DNA of 64,000 nucleotides, from contig NZ_CANMWS010000001.1 of the NCBI RefSeq assembly GCF_947501665.1, positions 62,001 to 126,000 on the forward strand. Direction: 5' to 3'. The translations under genes were made by a program, and so were the position numbers. The notes under the pieces are model-generated. The model had not been told where the DNA came from and ran no database searches. It saw only the letters and a list, made by a program, of their open reading frames with translations. Source of the stretch: an uncultured Shewanella sp. Its GTDB lineage: Bacteria; Pseudomonadota; Gammaproteobacteria; Enterobacterales; Shewanellaceae. Of the stretch, positions 8,031-17,401 are shown one piece after another. How positions within the stretch are numbered: the first letter of the stretch is position 1; every line of letters begins with the position of its first letter.

Positions 8031-8588
8031 TCATTCATCCCATTGCTCTTTTATCGGATTATAAATGGTATTTTTCTCGATAGTAAAGGTGCCATTTTGT
8101 TGAGCGAGAGCTTCACCAGTCTCCACAATGGCGTTTTGAATAAAGATACCACTGGTATGGGCATCATTATTGATAAAAGTCAGCTGGTGGAAGGCGGTTT
8201 TTTGGCCCCAATCATCTGAAGGCAGGGAAATAAATCTGATGGTATAGGTTTGATCGGTAAATGAGCCGCTTAAGACATATAAGCCATAATGATTTTCTCC
8301 CTGAGTGAGGATCTTGTAAACACCATTGTCGTAATAAAAAATTTTTGCATCGGGAAAGGGCTTTTTATCATACACTTTTCGATAGTGTAAGCTTTGTAAA
8401 TAAGTCGGCTTGCCAAAGGTCGTGATTAACATATTTTTATCAGCTTGAGTGGTGGTGGGGTTAGTTTTTGCGACCGAAATGGGCAGTGTTAATATTGCTA
8501 TTAATACTGATATGAATAATGTCAATAGAACGACTTGGGGAGAGAATGTCTTCGAGTGTGCGTGCTGATAAGAAAGAGTCATCATCAT
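8031..8588 (-). CDS. Exported or membrane-anchored protein of unknown function
   Basis: The protein has 185 aa. A hydrophobic segment at about 19-40 (VVLLTLFISVLIAILTLPIS) followed by VAKTN suggests a signal peptide or anchor. The rest is soluble and rich in aromatic and beta-branched residues, which suggests a beta-sheet domain. I recognise no family. It sits upstream of the higBA pair in the same direction, 171 bp away, and downstream of the YjbR-type gene; this spacing does not prove an operon. Confidence 0.55.
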   Translation of the reverse strand: MMMTLSYQHAHSKTFSPQVVLLTLFISVLIAILTLPISVAKTNPTTTQADKNMLITTFGKPTYLQSLHYRKVYDKKPFPDAKIFYYDNGVYKILTQGENHYGLYVLSGSFTDQTYTIRFISLPSDDWGQKTAFHQLTFINNDAHTSGIFIQNAIVETGEALAQQNGTFTIEKNTIYNPIKEQWDE

Positions 8589-8640
8589 TTGAATATGTTA
8601 TGGCACATGGTTAGATTATAGCTGATCCATGGCTTCTGAT

Positions 8641-9009
8641 TTATTTATCTCGATTTAAGCCCAGCTGTTGTTGTTTTATTTTGCTTAGGCCCAAAGAGAC
8701 AATACGATGGGATTGGGTTAAATAATAAGTTAATGCTTCAAAGGTGTCTTGGGTACTGTCAATTTGTTGTATCCATTTCATGCCACGGGAAGCAAAGTAG
8801 GGGGCGGGTTGGTAGCCCTGATGCTCGCTTAAAAAGACAAAGTTTTGCTCGGACACTTTAAAGGTGTATGTGGGTTGGTTGTTTTTCCCGACATTGCCAA
8901 TGGCGAAGACTTTGCCACCCACTTTCCATACATGGGAGCCATGCCATTGTACGACATAAGTGGTGGCGGATAATTGACTACAAAAGTGATTAAACTCATC
9001 ATGGGTCAT
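8641..9009 (-). CDS. MmcQ/YjbR-family protein
   Basis: The protein has 122 aa, usual for the family. Family features are the N-terminal FNHFCSQLSATT, then HVWKVGGKVFAIG (about 26-38), the YTFKVSE strand and PAPYFASRGMKWI (68-80). The fold resembles CyaY-like or double-wing DNA-binding proteins, but the function is not settled. It lies 34 bp after the hydroxylase gene on the same strand and may be co-transcribed with it. The C-terminal segment ends in a Gln- and Lys-rich helix. Confidence 0.8.
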   Translation of the reverse strand: MTHDEFNHFCSQLSATTYVVQWHGSHVWKVGGKVFAIGNVGKNNQPTYTFKVSEQNFVFLSEHQGYQPAPYFASRGMKWIQQIDSTQDTFEALTYYLTQSHRIVSLGLSKIKQQQLGLNRDK

Positions 9010-9043
9010 GTGCTATGGTTCAGTCTTTTACGTTTTTATGATT

Positions 9044-9859
9044 TTATTTTTCTACCACTTTAACTTCAGTGTGAATATCAGTGTTAATAAATGATGCTTT
9101 TAATCTTTTTTTAGGTCCTATGCCAAGTATTAACCTGAGTGTTGAATTAGAATAATTTAACCCTAACACATCATCTTTTGGCTGTTTTGTATAATCAGTA
9201 TAGGTTCCAAATAGCCGATCCCAAAAAGAAAACATGAACCCATAATTTGAATCTGAAAACCTTCTCTTTTTACTATGATGCACAAAATGCATTTGAGGTG
9301 TAACGAGGACATATACTAATTTACTTTCAAATGGAAAAGTCACATTGCTATGCAGCCAATGCTGATTAGCCAGAAACAAAATAAGGATGACTAAACTTGT
9401 CCAAGAATCAAATTGTGCGGGGAACAAAATAACGGTGATAAGGAGAGGTAATCCCATCATCATCACGTGTATTGGTGAGGCTCGCATACCACCTAGCCAC
9501 CAAATATGTTTTTGTGAGTGATGGAAAGCATGTATGTTCCATAACCATTGTTGATGCATGATCCTATGTGCCCAGTAAGACAACAAATCGATGAGTAGTA
9601 GATGGATAATTAATAGCATACCTGTCGATAAAGGAGCGGTATATTGATACCAAGCTTGCATGAAAGGCAATTCTGAAACCAACAATATGGGGCTGGCCAT
9701 GAGCATAAAGAACCCAATATTAACAAGGTAAACAGATATACAGGCTACTAAATCTAATGTTTTTTCTCTATTTTTTACTTGTTTTCTAAAAGGTTTTATC
9801 ATTGACGCGAGTTGAAATAGTAATCCTAAGGCCACAAATAAAATATATTCTTTAAGCAT
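9044..9859 (-). CDS. Fatty acid hydroxylase / sterol desaturase family membrane protein
   Basis: The protein has 271 aa and four to five membrane helices. It carries the histidine clusters of the di-iron membrane hydroxylase family in order: HRIMH (about 98-102), HAFHHSQKH (110-118) and HFVHHSKKRRFSD (192-204). Such enzymes use O2 and two irons to hydroxylate or desaturate lipids; the substrate here is unknown. A C-terminal soluble tail ends in EVKVVEK. A weak Fur-box-like stretch lies upstream but scored too poorly to call. Confidence 0.82.
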   Translation of the reverse strand: MLKEYILFVALGLLFQLASMIKPFRKQVKNREKTLDLVACISVYLVNIGFFMLMASPILLVSELPFMQAWYQYTAPLSTGMLLIIHLLLIDLLSYWAHRIMHQQWLWNIHAFHHSQKHIWWLGGMRASPIHVMMMGLPLLITVILFPAQFDSWTSLVILILFLANQHWLHSNVTFPFESKLVYVLVTPQMHFVHHSKKRRFSDSNYGFMFSFWDRLFGTYTDYTKQPKDDVLGLNYSNSTLRLILGIGPKKRLKASFINTDIHTEVKVVEK

Positions 9860-10462
9860 CTATTCGCTCAGTTTGAAATACAAATAATAATCATTAATAA
9901 CATTGTTTTTATTTGCAAGCAATAAAGGTCATTCAACTTAATGGCATTAAGGCGATGAGTAATTGAACTAAATGCTTTAACTCATGCTGATGAATGCCTT
10001 TCTTATTTATTTTACTCACCTATTTTTATGGTATTAACAAAATTAACGTTCTGATTATAAATGCAATTTAATTCATATACTCGTAATACTCCAAGATGTT
10101 GAATTCAGTTCGAATGAAAAGTCTTTTAGGCAAGGTCATTAATTGCGCCTGCATAAATGACATTTCCATCATTCTTGATGATCAGCTCAATAGCGTGCCT
10201 AGTGATTCTAAGCTAATGTTCGGTAACGCAGTATAAAAGGCCTTGCTTTTACATATAAAGAGGCCTCCAGCCCTTTGGGAGTCTGTAAAAGCAGCTACCT
10301 CTACGTTGCATCATCTTAAAAGGCAATAATCATTTCGGCACCTTTTCTTTTACAAGAATACGCCTTGAATTAGGCACTTTTACGCACTCTGAAACCATGG
10401 ATCTTGACATATCAAGAGGTTATCTCACACTCATTATCCCGAGTTCAGGTCAAATAAAACTC
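9860..10462. other. Intergenic region with a structured element, no gene seen
   Basis: No open frame with a ribosome binding site was found. Several short frames on both strands between about 10120 and 10240 read like protein (for example minus-strand AIELIIKNDGNVIYAGA) but are broken by stops, which suggests decayed coding DNA. A strong stem-loop lies at 10244-10293 and is listed separately. Confidence 0.4.
10244..10293. other. Stem-loop with 10-bp perfect stem
   Basis: TGCTTTTACA (10244-10253) pairs perfectly with TGTAAAAGCA (10284-10293). The 30-nt loop contains a smaller CTCC/GGAG hairpin. It lies outside any gene and has no T run on either side, so it does not look like a terminator. 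Its role is unknown. Confidence 0.4.
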
Positions 10463-10474
10463 ATTGTCGACAAT
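10463..10474. promoter_or_regulatory. PrpR operator, distal
   Basis: ATTGTCGACAAT is a perfect 12-bp palindrome. The same core occurs 52 bp downstream. GntR-type PrpR regulators of Shewanella and relatives are associated with this kind of TTGTCGACAA palindrome. Confidence 0.75.
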
Positions 10475-10513
10475 TAATTGACTAAAACTTGACTAAAGTC
10501 GATAAAAAGCCTA

Positions 10514-10527
10514 AATTGTCGACAATT
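10514..10527. promoter_or_regulatory. PrpR operator, proximal
   Basis: AATTGTCGACAATT is a perfect 14-bp palindrome centred about 32 bp upstream of the preferred prpR start. With the copy at 10463 it would let PrpR repress its own operon. The adjacent ATG at 10529 is only one base past the palindrome and is a poor start. Confidence 0.75.
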
Positions 10528-10552
10528 AATGATTTTTAGTTTTTTATCTTTT

Positions 10553-11242
10553 ATGGCATTTTTGTTTGAACATACCGAAGAACAGGCCGTTACTTCAGCA
10601 GATAAGACCTTTTTTCAATTAAGAAAAGACATTGTCGAAGGTGTCATCGCACCCAGAGCTAAATTAAGTGAGACTGAATTGTCGACAAAGTATGCGGTCA
10701 GTCGAGCGGTGATCCGTGAAGCCATTAATCGTTTAGCATCGTGTCATTTGGTTGAGCGAAAAGCCAATGTGGGCGCGCGAGTAGTGAGTTTAACCAAAGA
10801 AGGCTTGATTGAACTGTATCAAGTCCGTGAATCGCTAGAGGGCATGGCGGCGCGTTTAGCCGCTAAAAACATGTCAAATGAAGAAGTAGACGATCTTAAT
10901 CGTTTACTAAGTAATCACTTTAATGAAGTGCATTCTGGCGGATCTTATTATCAAGAAGCGGGTGATGTGGACTTTCATTATCGCATTATTGTCGGCAGTA
11001 AAAACCATCACCTTATTTCAATGTTATTAAATGGTATTTATCACTTAGTGCGTATGTATCGTGTGCAACTGGGCATGAGTGGCCCTCGCGTGACGACGGC
11101 ATTTGATGAGCATAAACATATCGTACAAGCCATCGCTAGTCGAGATGAAGAGTTGGCTGAAATGCTCATGAGACGGCATATTCTATATTCAAAAAACAAT
11201 ATACAAAGCAAGCTTGAAACACAGCAGGGAGAGGAAAGATGA
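10553..11242 (+). CDS. prpR: Propionate catabolism repressor PrpR, GntR family (FCD)
   Basis: The protein has 229 aa from the preferred start ([11 protein letters not shown]). An ATG 24 bp upstream at 10529 is in frame but abuts the operator; neither start has a strong Shine-Dalgarno sequence. The N-terminal winged helix has the GntR signature [20 protein letters not shown] (about 38-57). The C-terminal FCD domain has ligand-binding residues such as DVDFHYRI and the HEH-like DEHKHIV. It would sense a methylcitrate-pathway intermediate and repress prp genes. It overlaps prpB by ATGA, so the regulator is the first gene of the operon it controls. Confidence 0.9.
   Translation: MAFLFEHTEEQAVTSADKTFFQLRKDIVEGVIAPRAKLSETELSTKYAVSRAVIREAINRLASCHLVERKANVGARVVSLTKEGLIELYQVRESLEGMAARLAAKNMSNEEVDDLNRLLSNHFNEVHSGGSYYQEAGDVDFHYRIIVGSKNHHLISMLLNGIYHLVRMYRVQLGMSGPRVTTAFDEHKHIVQAIASRDEELAEMLMRRHILYSKNNIQSKLETQQGEER
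10679..10688. promoter_or_regulatory. Third PrpR-type palindrome, inside prpR
   Basis: TTGTCGACAA, the perfect core of the two upstream operators, occurs within the prpR coding sequence, about 160 bp from the proximal operator. It may serve as an auxiliary site for looping or a roadblock, or it may be chance: it overlaps the codons for LSTK of the DNA-binding domain. Confidence 0.4.
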
Positions 11243-12117
11243 GTGCAGGTAAAAAGTTTCGCCAGGCGTTAGCAGATAATCAACCGTTGCAAGTTGTGGG
11301 TACCATTAATGCCTATTCGGCCATTATGGCGAAAAAAATTGGTCATCAGGCCATTTACCTCTCCGGTGGTGGTGTGGCCAATGCCTCTTATGGGTTACCC
11401 GATCTTGGTATGACGTCACTCAATGATGTCATTGTTGATGTGCAGCGTATTACATCTGCCTGTGATTTACCTCTGCTTGTTGATATCGATACTGGCTGGG
11501 GCGGCGCATTTAATATTGCTAAAACCATTCGTGATATGGAAAAAGCCGGCGCAGCCGCTGTGCATATGGAAGATCAAGTGGCGCAGAAGCGTTGTGGTCA
11601 CAGGCCGAATAAAGAAATCGTGTCTACTGAAGAGATGGTGGATCGTATTAAAGCGGCTGTAGATGCACGTACCGATCCTGATTTTTTCATTATGGCCCGT
11701 ACTGATTCTTTTGCACAGGAAGGGCTAGAGGCGGCAATAGAACGTGCCAAAGCGTATGTGGCGGCGGGTGCTGATGGTATTTTTGCTGAGGCAGTGAAAA
11801 CTGAGGCCCATTATCGTGCCTTTGCTGCCGCCTTAAATGTGCCGATTTTGGCCAATATTACTGAATTTGGTCAAACTGAACTGTGGAATAAAGTGCAACT
11901 GGGTGAGTGGGGGGCGGCCATGGTTCTGTATCCATTAAGCGCTTTTAGAGCTATGAATAAGGCTGCTGAGCGCGTGTACGGTGCCATTTTAGAAGATGGC
12001 GACCAAAAAGCGGTGGTCGATTCTATGCAAACGCGAATGGATCTCTATGATTATTTGGGATATCACGATTACGAGCAAAAATTAGACAATTTGTTTGCCG
12101 AAGGGAAAAATCTTTAA
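11239..12117 (+). CDS. prpB: Methylisocitrate lyase PrpB
   Basis: The protein has 292 aa, the normal length. It carries the isocitrate lyase/PEP mutase signature with the catalytic KRCGH motif (about 121-125), preceded by [11 protein letters not shown] and followed by RPNKEIVS. The reaction splits 2-methylisocitrate to pyruvate and succinate in the cytoplasm, the last step of the methylcitrate cycle. The ATG overlaps the prpR stop (ATGA), and the ribosome binding site GGGAGAGGA lies within the end of prpR. Confidence 0.96.
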   Translation: MSAGKKFRQALADNQPLQVVGTINAYSAIMAKKIGHQAIYLSGGGVANASYGLPDLGMTSLNDVIVDVQRITSACDLPLLVDIDTGWGGAFNIAKTIRDMEKAGAAAVHMEDQVAQKRCGHRPNKEIVSTEEMVDRIKAAVDARTDPDFFIMARTDSFAQEGLEAAIERAKAYVAAGADGIFAEAVKTEAHYRAFAAALNVPILANITEFGQTELWNKVQLGEWGAAMVLYPLSAFRAMNKAAERVYGAILEDGDQKAVVDSMQTRMDLYDYLGYHDYEQKLDNLFAEGKNL

Positions 12118-12230
12118 TAAGCTAGATTGCCCTTATTTAAGGGGGGGACTTACTGAGTTGCAGCTATCAGTCTCAAAGATATCAATACCAAATGAATGAG
12201 TTACAGCATACCAATGAAAGGAATTTAGTG

Positions 12231-13355
12231 ATGGTGGATAAGAAATTAGCGGGCGCAGGTCTTCGTGGTCAAAGTGCAGGTGAAACGGCGTTATGTACGG
12301 TGGGTAAGTCTGGATCAGGTTTGACTTATCGAGGTTACGATATTTCAGATCTTGCTGATAATGCCTCTTTTGAAGAAGTGGCTTACTTACTGTTTAATGG
12401 TGAGTTACCAAATAAAGCTCAGTTAGATCGCTATAAAACGGAGTTGTTTTCATTGCGGGATCTTCCCCAAGCGTTAAAGGAAGTGTTGCAACATATTCCT
12501 GCTGATTCTCATCCTATGGATGTGATGCGTACAGGTTGCTCTTTTTTAGGTAATCTTGAGCCTGAAATGGATTTTGATTCACAAAAACGAGCGGCTAATC
12601 GTCTATTGGCAGCGTTTCCTGCCATCATGTGTTATTGGTATAAATTCTCACATGAAAATGTTGAGATTGACTGTGTGACTGATGAAGATTCTCTCGCGGG
12701 ACATTTTTTGCATTTATTAAAGGGTAAGGCTCCATCAGCGCAGCATCGCCGCGTGATGGATGTGTCACTTATTTTATATGCAGAACATGAATTTAATGCA
12801 TCGACCTTTACCGCTCGTGTATGTGCATCCACATTATCGGATATGTTTTCTTGTATTACGGGGGCTATCGGCACCTTACGCGGTCCATTGCATGGCGGCG
12901 CTAATGAAGCGGCCATGGATATGATCCAAGGCTTTAGCTCTCCAAGCGACGCTAAAATACAAATGGCGGGTATGCTTGAGCGTAAAGAAAAAATTATGGG
13001 CTTTGGGCATGCAATTTACCGCACGTCAGATCCACGTAATGTGATCATTAAATCTTGGTCGGAAAAACTGGCGCAAGAGTTTGGAGATACCTCACTTTAT
13101 GATATCTCGGTGGCCTGCGAAGAATTCATGTGGGATAGCAAAAAGCTGTTTTGTAATGCTGATTTCTTCCATGCTTCTGCTTACCACTTCATGGGGATCC
13201 CAACGAAACTTTTCACGCCTATTTTCGTGTGTTCACGTTTAACGGGCTGGGCATCACATGTCATGGAGCAGCGTTCAAATAATCGTATTATCAGGCCTAG
13301 CGCTGATTATATTGGTGCTGAGCCTCGTAAAGTAATGCCGATCAGTGAAAGATAA
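12231..13355 (+). CDS. prpC: 2-methylcitrate synthase PrpC
   Basis: The protein has 374 aa from the ATG at 12231. An in-frame ATG at 12192 would add 13 residues, but only the later start has a binding site (AAAGGA) and matches the family start MVDKKLAGAGLRGQ. Citrate synthase fold: GLTYRGYDI (about 30-38), HGGANEAAMD and GFGHAIYRTSDPR carry the active-site histidines and an arginine. It condenses propionyl-CoA with oxaloacetate. A terminator-like hairpin follows the gene before acnD. Confidence 0.95.
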   Translation: MVDKKLAGAGLRGQSAGETALCTVGKSGSGLTYRGYDISDLADNASFEEVAYLLFNGELPNKAQLDRYKTELFSLRDLPQALKEVLQHIPADSHPMDVMRTGCSFLGNLEPEMDFDSQKRAANRLLAAFPAIMCYWYKFSHENVEIDCVTDEDSLAGHFLHLLKGKAPSAQHRRVMDVSLILYAEHEFNASTFTARVCASTLSDMFSCITGAIGTLRGPLHGGANEAAMDMIQGFSSPSDAKIQMAGMLERKEKIMGFGHAIYRTSDPRNVIIKSWSEKLAQEFGDTSLYDISVACEEFMWDSKKLFCNADFFHASAYHFMGIPTKLFTPIFVCSRLTGWASHVMEQRSNNRIIRPSADYIGAEPRKVMPISER

Positions 13356-13366
13356 ATCGCGACGAT

Positions 13367-13392
13367 AAAGGCAGCATTAGCTGCCTTTTTTA
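13367..13392 (+). terminator. Terminator-like hairpin between prpC and acnD
   Basis: AAAGGCAGC pairs with GCTGCCTTT over a short loop, followed by a T run (stem arms at 13367-13375 and 13380-13388). It lies inside the presumed operon, so it would act as a partial terminator or set off a separate acnD-prpF unit. Confidence 0.7.
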
Positions 13393-13532
13393 TTAAAAAA
13401 CCACTCAATCACGACTAAATATTGTTTGTATGAATGTTTAAGTTTTTATCGTTAGGGCAATGATTTATTTGATGAGTTTTTTTAGATCCTTAAATCAATC
13501 GAATGCCTTAGTGGTGTACATGGAATTAAGTT

Positions 13533-16139
13533 ATGAATACCCTTTATCGCAAACCATTAGCGGGAACCTCTCTCGATTATTTTGATACCCAAGCGGCTGT
13601 CGATGCTATTCGCCTAGGTGCTTATAAAACACTACCTTATAGTTCACGTGTTTACGCAGAGAACCTTGTTCGTCGCTGCAGTCCTGAAACATTAACGGCT
13701 TGCTTAACCCAGATTATTGAGCGTAAACGAGACTTAGATTTTCCTTGGTATCCGGCTCGCGTGGTGTGTCATGATATTTTAGGCCAAACGGCGTTAGTGG
13801 ATCTGGCGGGACTGAGGGATGCCATTGCCGATAAAGGGGGCGATCCTTCAAAAGTGAATCCTGTGGTGCCGACACAGTTGATTGTGGATCATTCTTTGGC
13901 GGTCGAGCATGCGGGATTTGATCCCGATGCGTTTGAAAAAAACCGTGCCATTGAAGATAGACGCAACGAAGATAGGTTTCATTTTATCAATTGGACGAAA
14001 ACGGCCTTTGAAAATATCGATGTGATCCAGCCAGGTAACGGGATCATGCATCAGATAAATTTAGAAAAAATGTCTCCTGTGGTGCAATCACGTGATGGCA
14101 TCGCGTTTCCGGATACCTTAGTGGGCACCGATAGCCATACTCCCCATGTGGATGCCCTAGGGGTGATTGCCATCGGTGTGGGTGGATTAGAGGCCGAAAG
14201 TGTAATGCTGGGTCGTCCATCTTACATGCGTTTACCGGATATTGTGGGTGTAGAGCTGGTGGGACAGCGTCAAAGTGGCATTACGGCGACGGATATCGTA
14301 CTGGCTATTACCGAGTTTTTACGTAATGAAAAAGTGGTGTCGACCTATTTAGAGTTTTTCGGCGAAGGGGCCAGTGCGCTGACATTAGGCGATCGCGCGA
14401 CGATTTCTAACATGACACCAGAATTTGGCGCTACAGCGGCCATGTTTTATATCGATGAAAAGACCATCGATTATTTAAAACTGACAGGGCGAAGTGAAGA
14501 GCAAGTTAACCTCGTTGAAACCTATGCAAAGCAAAGTGGTTTGTGGAGTGACAGCTTAAAAGATGCCGAATATGAGCGTGTTCTTAAGTTTGACTTATCA
14601 TCTGTGGGGCGCAATATCGCTGGCCCCTCAAATCCTCATCGCCGGGTATCGACAACGGATTTAGCGGTTAAAGGCATTAGTGGTACGGTCGAAAATGAAG
14701 CTGGCTTAATGCCTGATGGCGCCTGTATTATTGCCGCAATTACCAGTTGTACCAATACCTCTAATCCAAGAAATGTGATTGCGGCAGGCTTGCTCGCGCG
14801 TAATGCCAATGCCAAAGGTTTAATGCGTAAACCTTGGGTGAAAACATCTTTGGCACCGGGTTCTAAAGCGGTGCAACTATACCTTGAAGAAGCAAAATTA
14901 TTACCTGAACTTGAACAACTCGGTTTTGGCATTGTGGGCTTTGCCTGTACCACGTGTAATGGCATGAGTGGCGCGTTAGACCCGCTTATTCAACAAGAAG
15001 TAATAGACCGAGATCTCTATGCCACGGCGGTATTGTCTGGTAATCGTAACTTTGATGGCCGTATTCATCCTTATGCTAAGCAAGCCTTTTTAGCTTCACC
15101 GCCTTTAGTGGTGGCCTATGCAATAGCGGGGACAATACGTTTTGATATTGAGCAAGATGTATTGGGGCAAGACACAGAAGGATTGGACGTCAGATTAAAA
15201 GATATTTGGCCCAGTGATGAAGAAATTGATGCTGTGGTGAACGCCAGTGTGAAGCCTGAGCAATTTCGTCAAGTGTATGAACCTATGTTCGACATCAAAG
15301 TAGAATACGGCAAGGATAACAACCCTCAATATGACTGGCGCCCTCAGAGTACCTATATTCGTCGTCCCCCCTATTGGGAAGGCGCATTAGCGGGTGAACG
15401 AACCATGAAAGGCATGCGTCCACTGGCCGTATTGGGTGACAATATCACTACCGATCATCTGTCACCGTCTAATGCCATTATGCTTGATAGTGCAGCGGGG
15501 GCTTATTTACATAAAATGGGGCTGCCAGAAGCTGACTTTAATTCTTATGCCACTCACCGAGGCGATCATTTAACGGCGCAGCGGGCGACGTTTGCTAATC
15601 CGAAACTCTTTAATGAGATGGTGACGCAAATCGGTAAAGAGGGTCAAGTGGAAGTTAAGCAAGGCTCTTTAGCTCGAATTGAACCTGAAGGCGTTGAGTC
15701 GCGAATGTGGGAAGCCATTGAGACGTATATGGCACGTAAACAACCTTTGATTATTATAGCTGGGGCCGATTATGGTCAGGGCTCATCCCGTGATTGGGCG
15801 GCGAAAGGCGTGCGTTTAGCGGGTGTTGAAGTGATTGTGGCTGAAGGGTTTGAGCGTATTCATCGCACCAACTTAGTGGGCATGGGAGTGTTACCGCTGG
15901 AGTTTAAAAAGGGAGATAATCGTCATACCTATAATATCGATGGTACTGAGACTTATGATGTGGTGGGCGAGCGTACACCAGGGGCTGATTTAAGCCTTAT
16001 TATTCATAGAGTAAATGGCGAAGAGGTTAACGTTCCGGTGACTTGTCGACTCGATACTGCTGAAGAAGTGTCAATTTATGAGGCGGGTGGGGTGCTGCAG
16101 CGTTTCGCGCAGGATTTTTTAGAAAAAGGAGCGGCATAA
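13533..16139 (+). CDS. acnD: Fe/S-dependent 2-methylcitrate dehydratase AcnD
   Basis: The protein has 868 aa, the length of the AcnD branch of the aconitase family. The iron-sulfur ligands are visible: AITSCTNTSNP (Cys about 406) and CTTCNGMSG (two Cys, about 472-475). The swivelling C-terminal domain has GDNITTDHLSPSNAI and YGQGSSRDWAAKG. It dehydrates 2-methylcitrate to a 2-methylaconitate isomer that PrpF then isomerises, replacing PrpD. The stop overlaps the prpF start (TAATG). Confidence 0.95.
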   Translation: MNTLYRKPLAGTSLDYFDTQAAVDAIRLGAYKTLPYSSRVYAENLVRRCSPETLTACLTQIIERKRDLDFPWYPARVVCHDILGQTALVDLAGLRDAIADKGGDPSKVNPVVPTQLIVDHSLAVEHAGFDPDAFEKNRAIEDRRNEDRFHFINWTKTAFENIDVIQPGNGIMHQINLEKMSPVVQSRDGIAFPDTLVGTDSHTPHVDALGVIAIGVGGLEAESVMLGRPSYMRLPDIVGVELVGQRQSGITATDIVLAITEFLRNEKVVSTYLEFFGEGASALTLGDRATISNMTPEFGATAAMFYIDEKTIDYLKLTGRSEEQVNLVETYAKQSGLWSDSLKDAEYERVLKFDLSSVGRNIAGPSNPHRRVSTTDLAVKGISGTVENEAGLMPDGACIIAAITSCTNTSNPRNVIAAGLLARNANAKGLMRKPWVKTSLAPGSKAVQLYLEEAKLLPELEQLGFGIVGFACTTCNGMSGALDPLIQQEVIDRDLYATAVLSGNRNFDGRIHPYAKQAFLASPPLVVAYAIAGTIRFDIEQDVLGQDTEGLDVRLKDIWPSDEEIDAVVNASVKPEQFRQVYEPMFDIKVEYGKDNNPQYDWRPQSTYIRRPPYWEGALAGERTMKGMRPLAVLGDNITTDHLSPSNAIMLDSAAGAYLHKMGLPEADFNSYATHRGDHLTAQRATFANPKLFNEMVTQIGKEGQVEVKQGSLARIEPEGVESRMWEAIETYMARKQPLIIIAGADYGQGSSRDWAAKGVRLAGVEVIVAEGFERIHRTNLVGMGVLPLEFKKGDNRHTYNIDGTETYDVVGERTPGADLSLIIHRVNGEEVNVPVTCRLDTAEEVSIYEAGGVLQRFAQDFLEKGAA

Positions 16140-17353
16140 TGTCATCTTCATCTACTCATTCTTCTCAAATACGCGTGCCAGCGACTTATATAAGAGGTGG
16201 TACTAGCAAGGGAGTCTTTTTTAATCTCAAGGATTTACCCATTGCGGCGCAAGAGGCTGGCCCCCAAAGAGATGCTTTTTTATTGCGTGTTATTGGCAGT
16301 CCCGATCCCTATGGCAAACAAACGGATGGTATGGGCGGCGCGACATCGAGCACCAGTAAAACGGTTATTTTATCCAAAAGTACTCAAGCTGATCATGATG
16401 TCGATTACTTGTTTGGCCAAGTCGCAATCGATAAGCCATTTGTGGATTGGAGTGGAAATTGTGGCAACTTATCGGCGGCAGTTGGCGCATTTGCTATTAA
16501 CTCAGGCTTAGTCGATAAAACGCGGGTGCCCGACAACGGCATTGCTGTGGTGCGTATTTGGCAGAAAAATATAGGTAAAACTATTATTGCTCATGTGCCT
16601 ATGATTAACGGTGAAGTTCAAGAAACAGGTGACTTTGAGCTTGATGGTGTTACATTCCCGGCTGCTGAAGTGGTGGTGGAATTTATGTCACCGGCCGATG
16701 GTGAAGGGGCGTTATTTCCAACGGGAAATCTTGTTGACGATCTTAGTGTTCCCAGTGATATTGTGGTGAGCGGCGTCCTTAAGGCGACGTTAATTAATGC
16801 AGGGATCCCGACGATTTTCATTAAGGCGGAAGATCTGGGTTATCAAGGTACTGAATTGCAAGAGGCCATTAATGGCGCGCCTCAGGCCTTGGCCATGTTT
16901 GAGACTGTTCGCGCTTATGGCGCGGTGAAAATGGGCTTAATAGACCATATTGATGATGCTAAAAATCGGGCACATACGCCTAAAATTGCTATTGTGGGCG
17001 AACCTCAAGACTATACATCATCCAGTGGTAAAGCCATTTCGACAGACATGATCGATCTTAATGTACGTGCCTTGTCTATGGGGAAACTTCACCATGCCAT
17101 GATGGGCACAGCGGCGGTGGCGATTGGTGTGGCTGCGGCCATTCCTGGCACGTTAGTTTATGAAGTGGCGGGTGGCGATGAGCGAGATAGAAGGTCTGGT
17201 AATGTTCGTTTTGGTCACCCATCTGGTACATTGAAAGTCGGTGCTCAAGCAAGTGAAATCGATGGACAATGGCAAGTGACGAAAGCCATTATGAGCCGCA
17301 GTGCACGCGTGTTAATGGAAGGTTGGGTGCGAGTACCAAGGGATTCATTTTAA
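16139..17353 (+). CDS. prpF: 2-methylaconitate cis-trans isomerase PrpF
   Basis: The protein has 404 aa. The family opening ATYIRGGTSKGVFF (about 15-28) and the DGMGGATSSTSKT segment are present, as is DWSGNCGNLSAAVGAF. These belong to the duplicated diaminopimelate-epimerase-like fold. PrpF is the obligate partner of AcnD. It is coupled to acnD by TAATG. The likely transcription stop is at 17406-17448, reaching into the end of the convergent next gene. Confidence 0.95.
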   Translation: MSSSSTHSSQIRVPATYIRGGTSKGVFFNLKDLPIAAQEAGPQRDAFLLRVIGSPDPYGKQTDGMGGATSSTSKTVILSKSTQADHDVDYLFGQVAIDKPFVDWSGNCGNLSAAVGAFAINSGLVDKTRVPDNGIAVVRIWQKNIGKTIIAHVPMINGEVQETGDFELDGVTFPAAEVVVEFMSPADGEGALFPTGNLVDDLSVPSDIVVSGVLKATLINAGIPTIFIKAEDLGYQGTELQEAINGAPQALAMFETVRAYGAVKMGLIDHIDDAKNRAHTPKIAIVGEPQDYTSSSGKAISTDMIDLNVRALSMGKLHHAMMGTAAVAIGVAAAIPGTLVYEVAGGDERDRRSGNVRFGHPSGTLKVGAQASEIDGQWQVTKAIMSRSARVLMEGWVRVPRDSF

Positions 17354-17401
17354 TGAATAGTATTTTATTTTAGATTGTATATCAGTGAATGTTCACTGTT
17401 T

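Noticed and set aside
9875..9900. Fur-box-like AT-rich stretch upstream of the hydroxylase gene
   Set aside because: Only about 13 of 19 positions match the consensus, which is expected by chance in AT-rich DNA.
10076..10095. Repeat of TATACTCGTAATACT with the copy at 58402
   Set aside because: The shared stretch is only about 15-16 nt and the flanks do not match, so it may be chance or a tiny fragment of a repeat.
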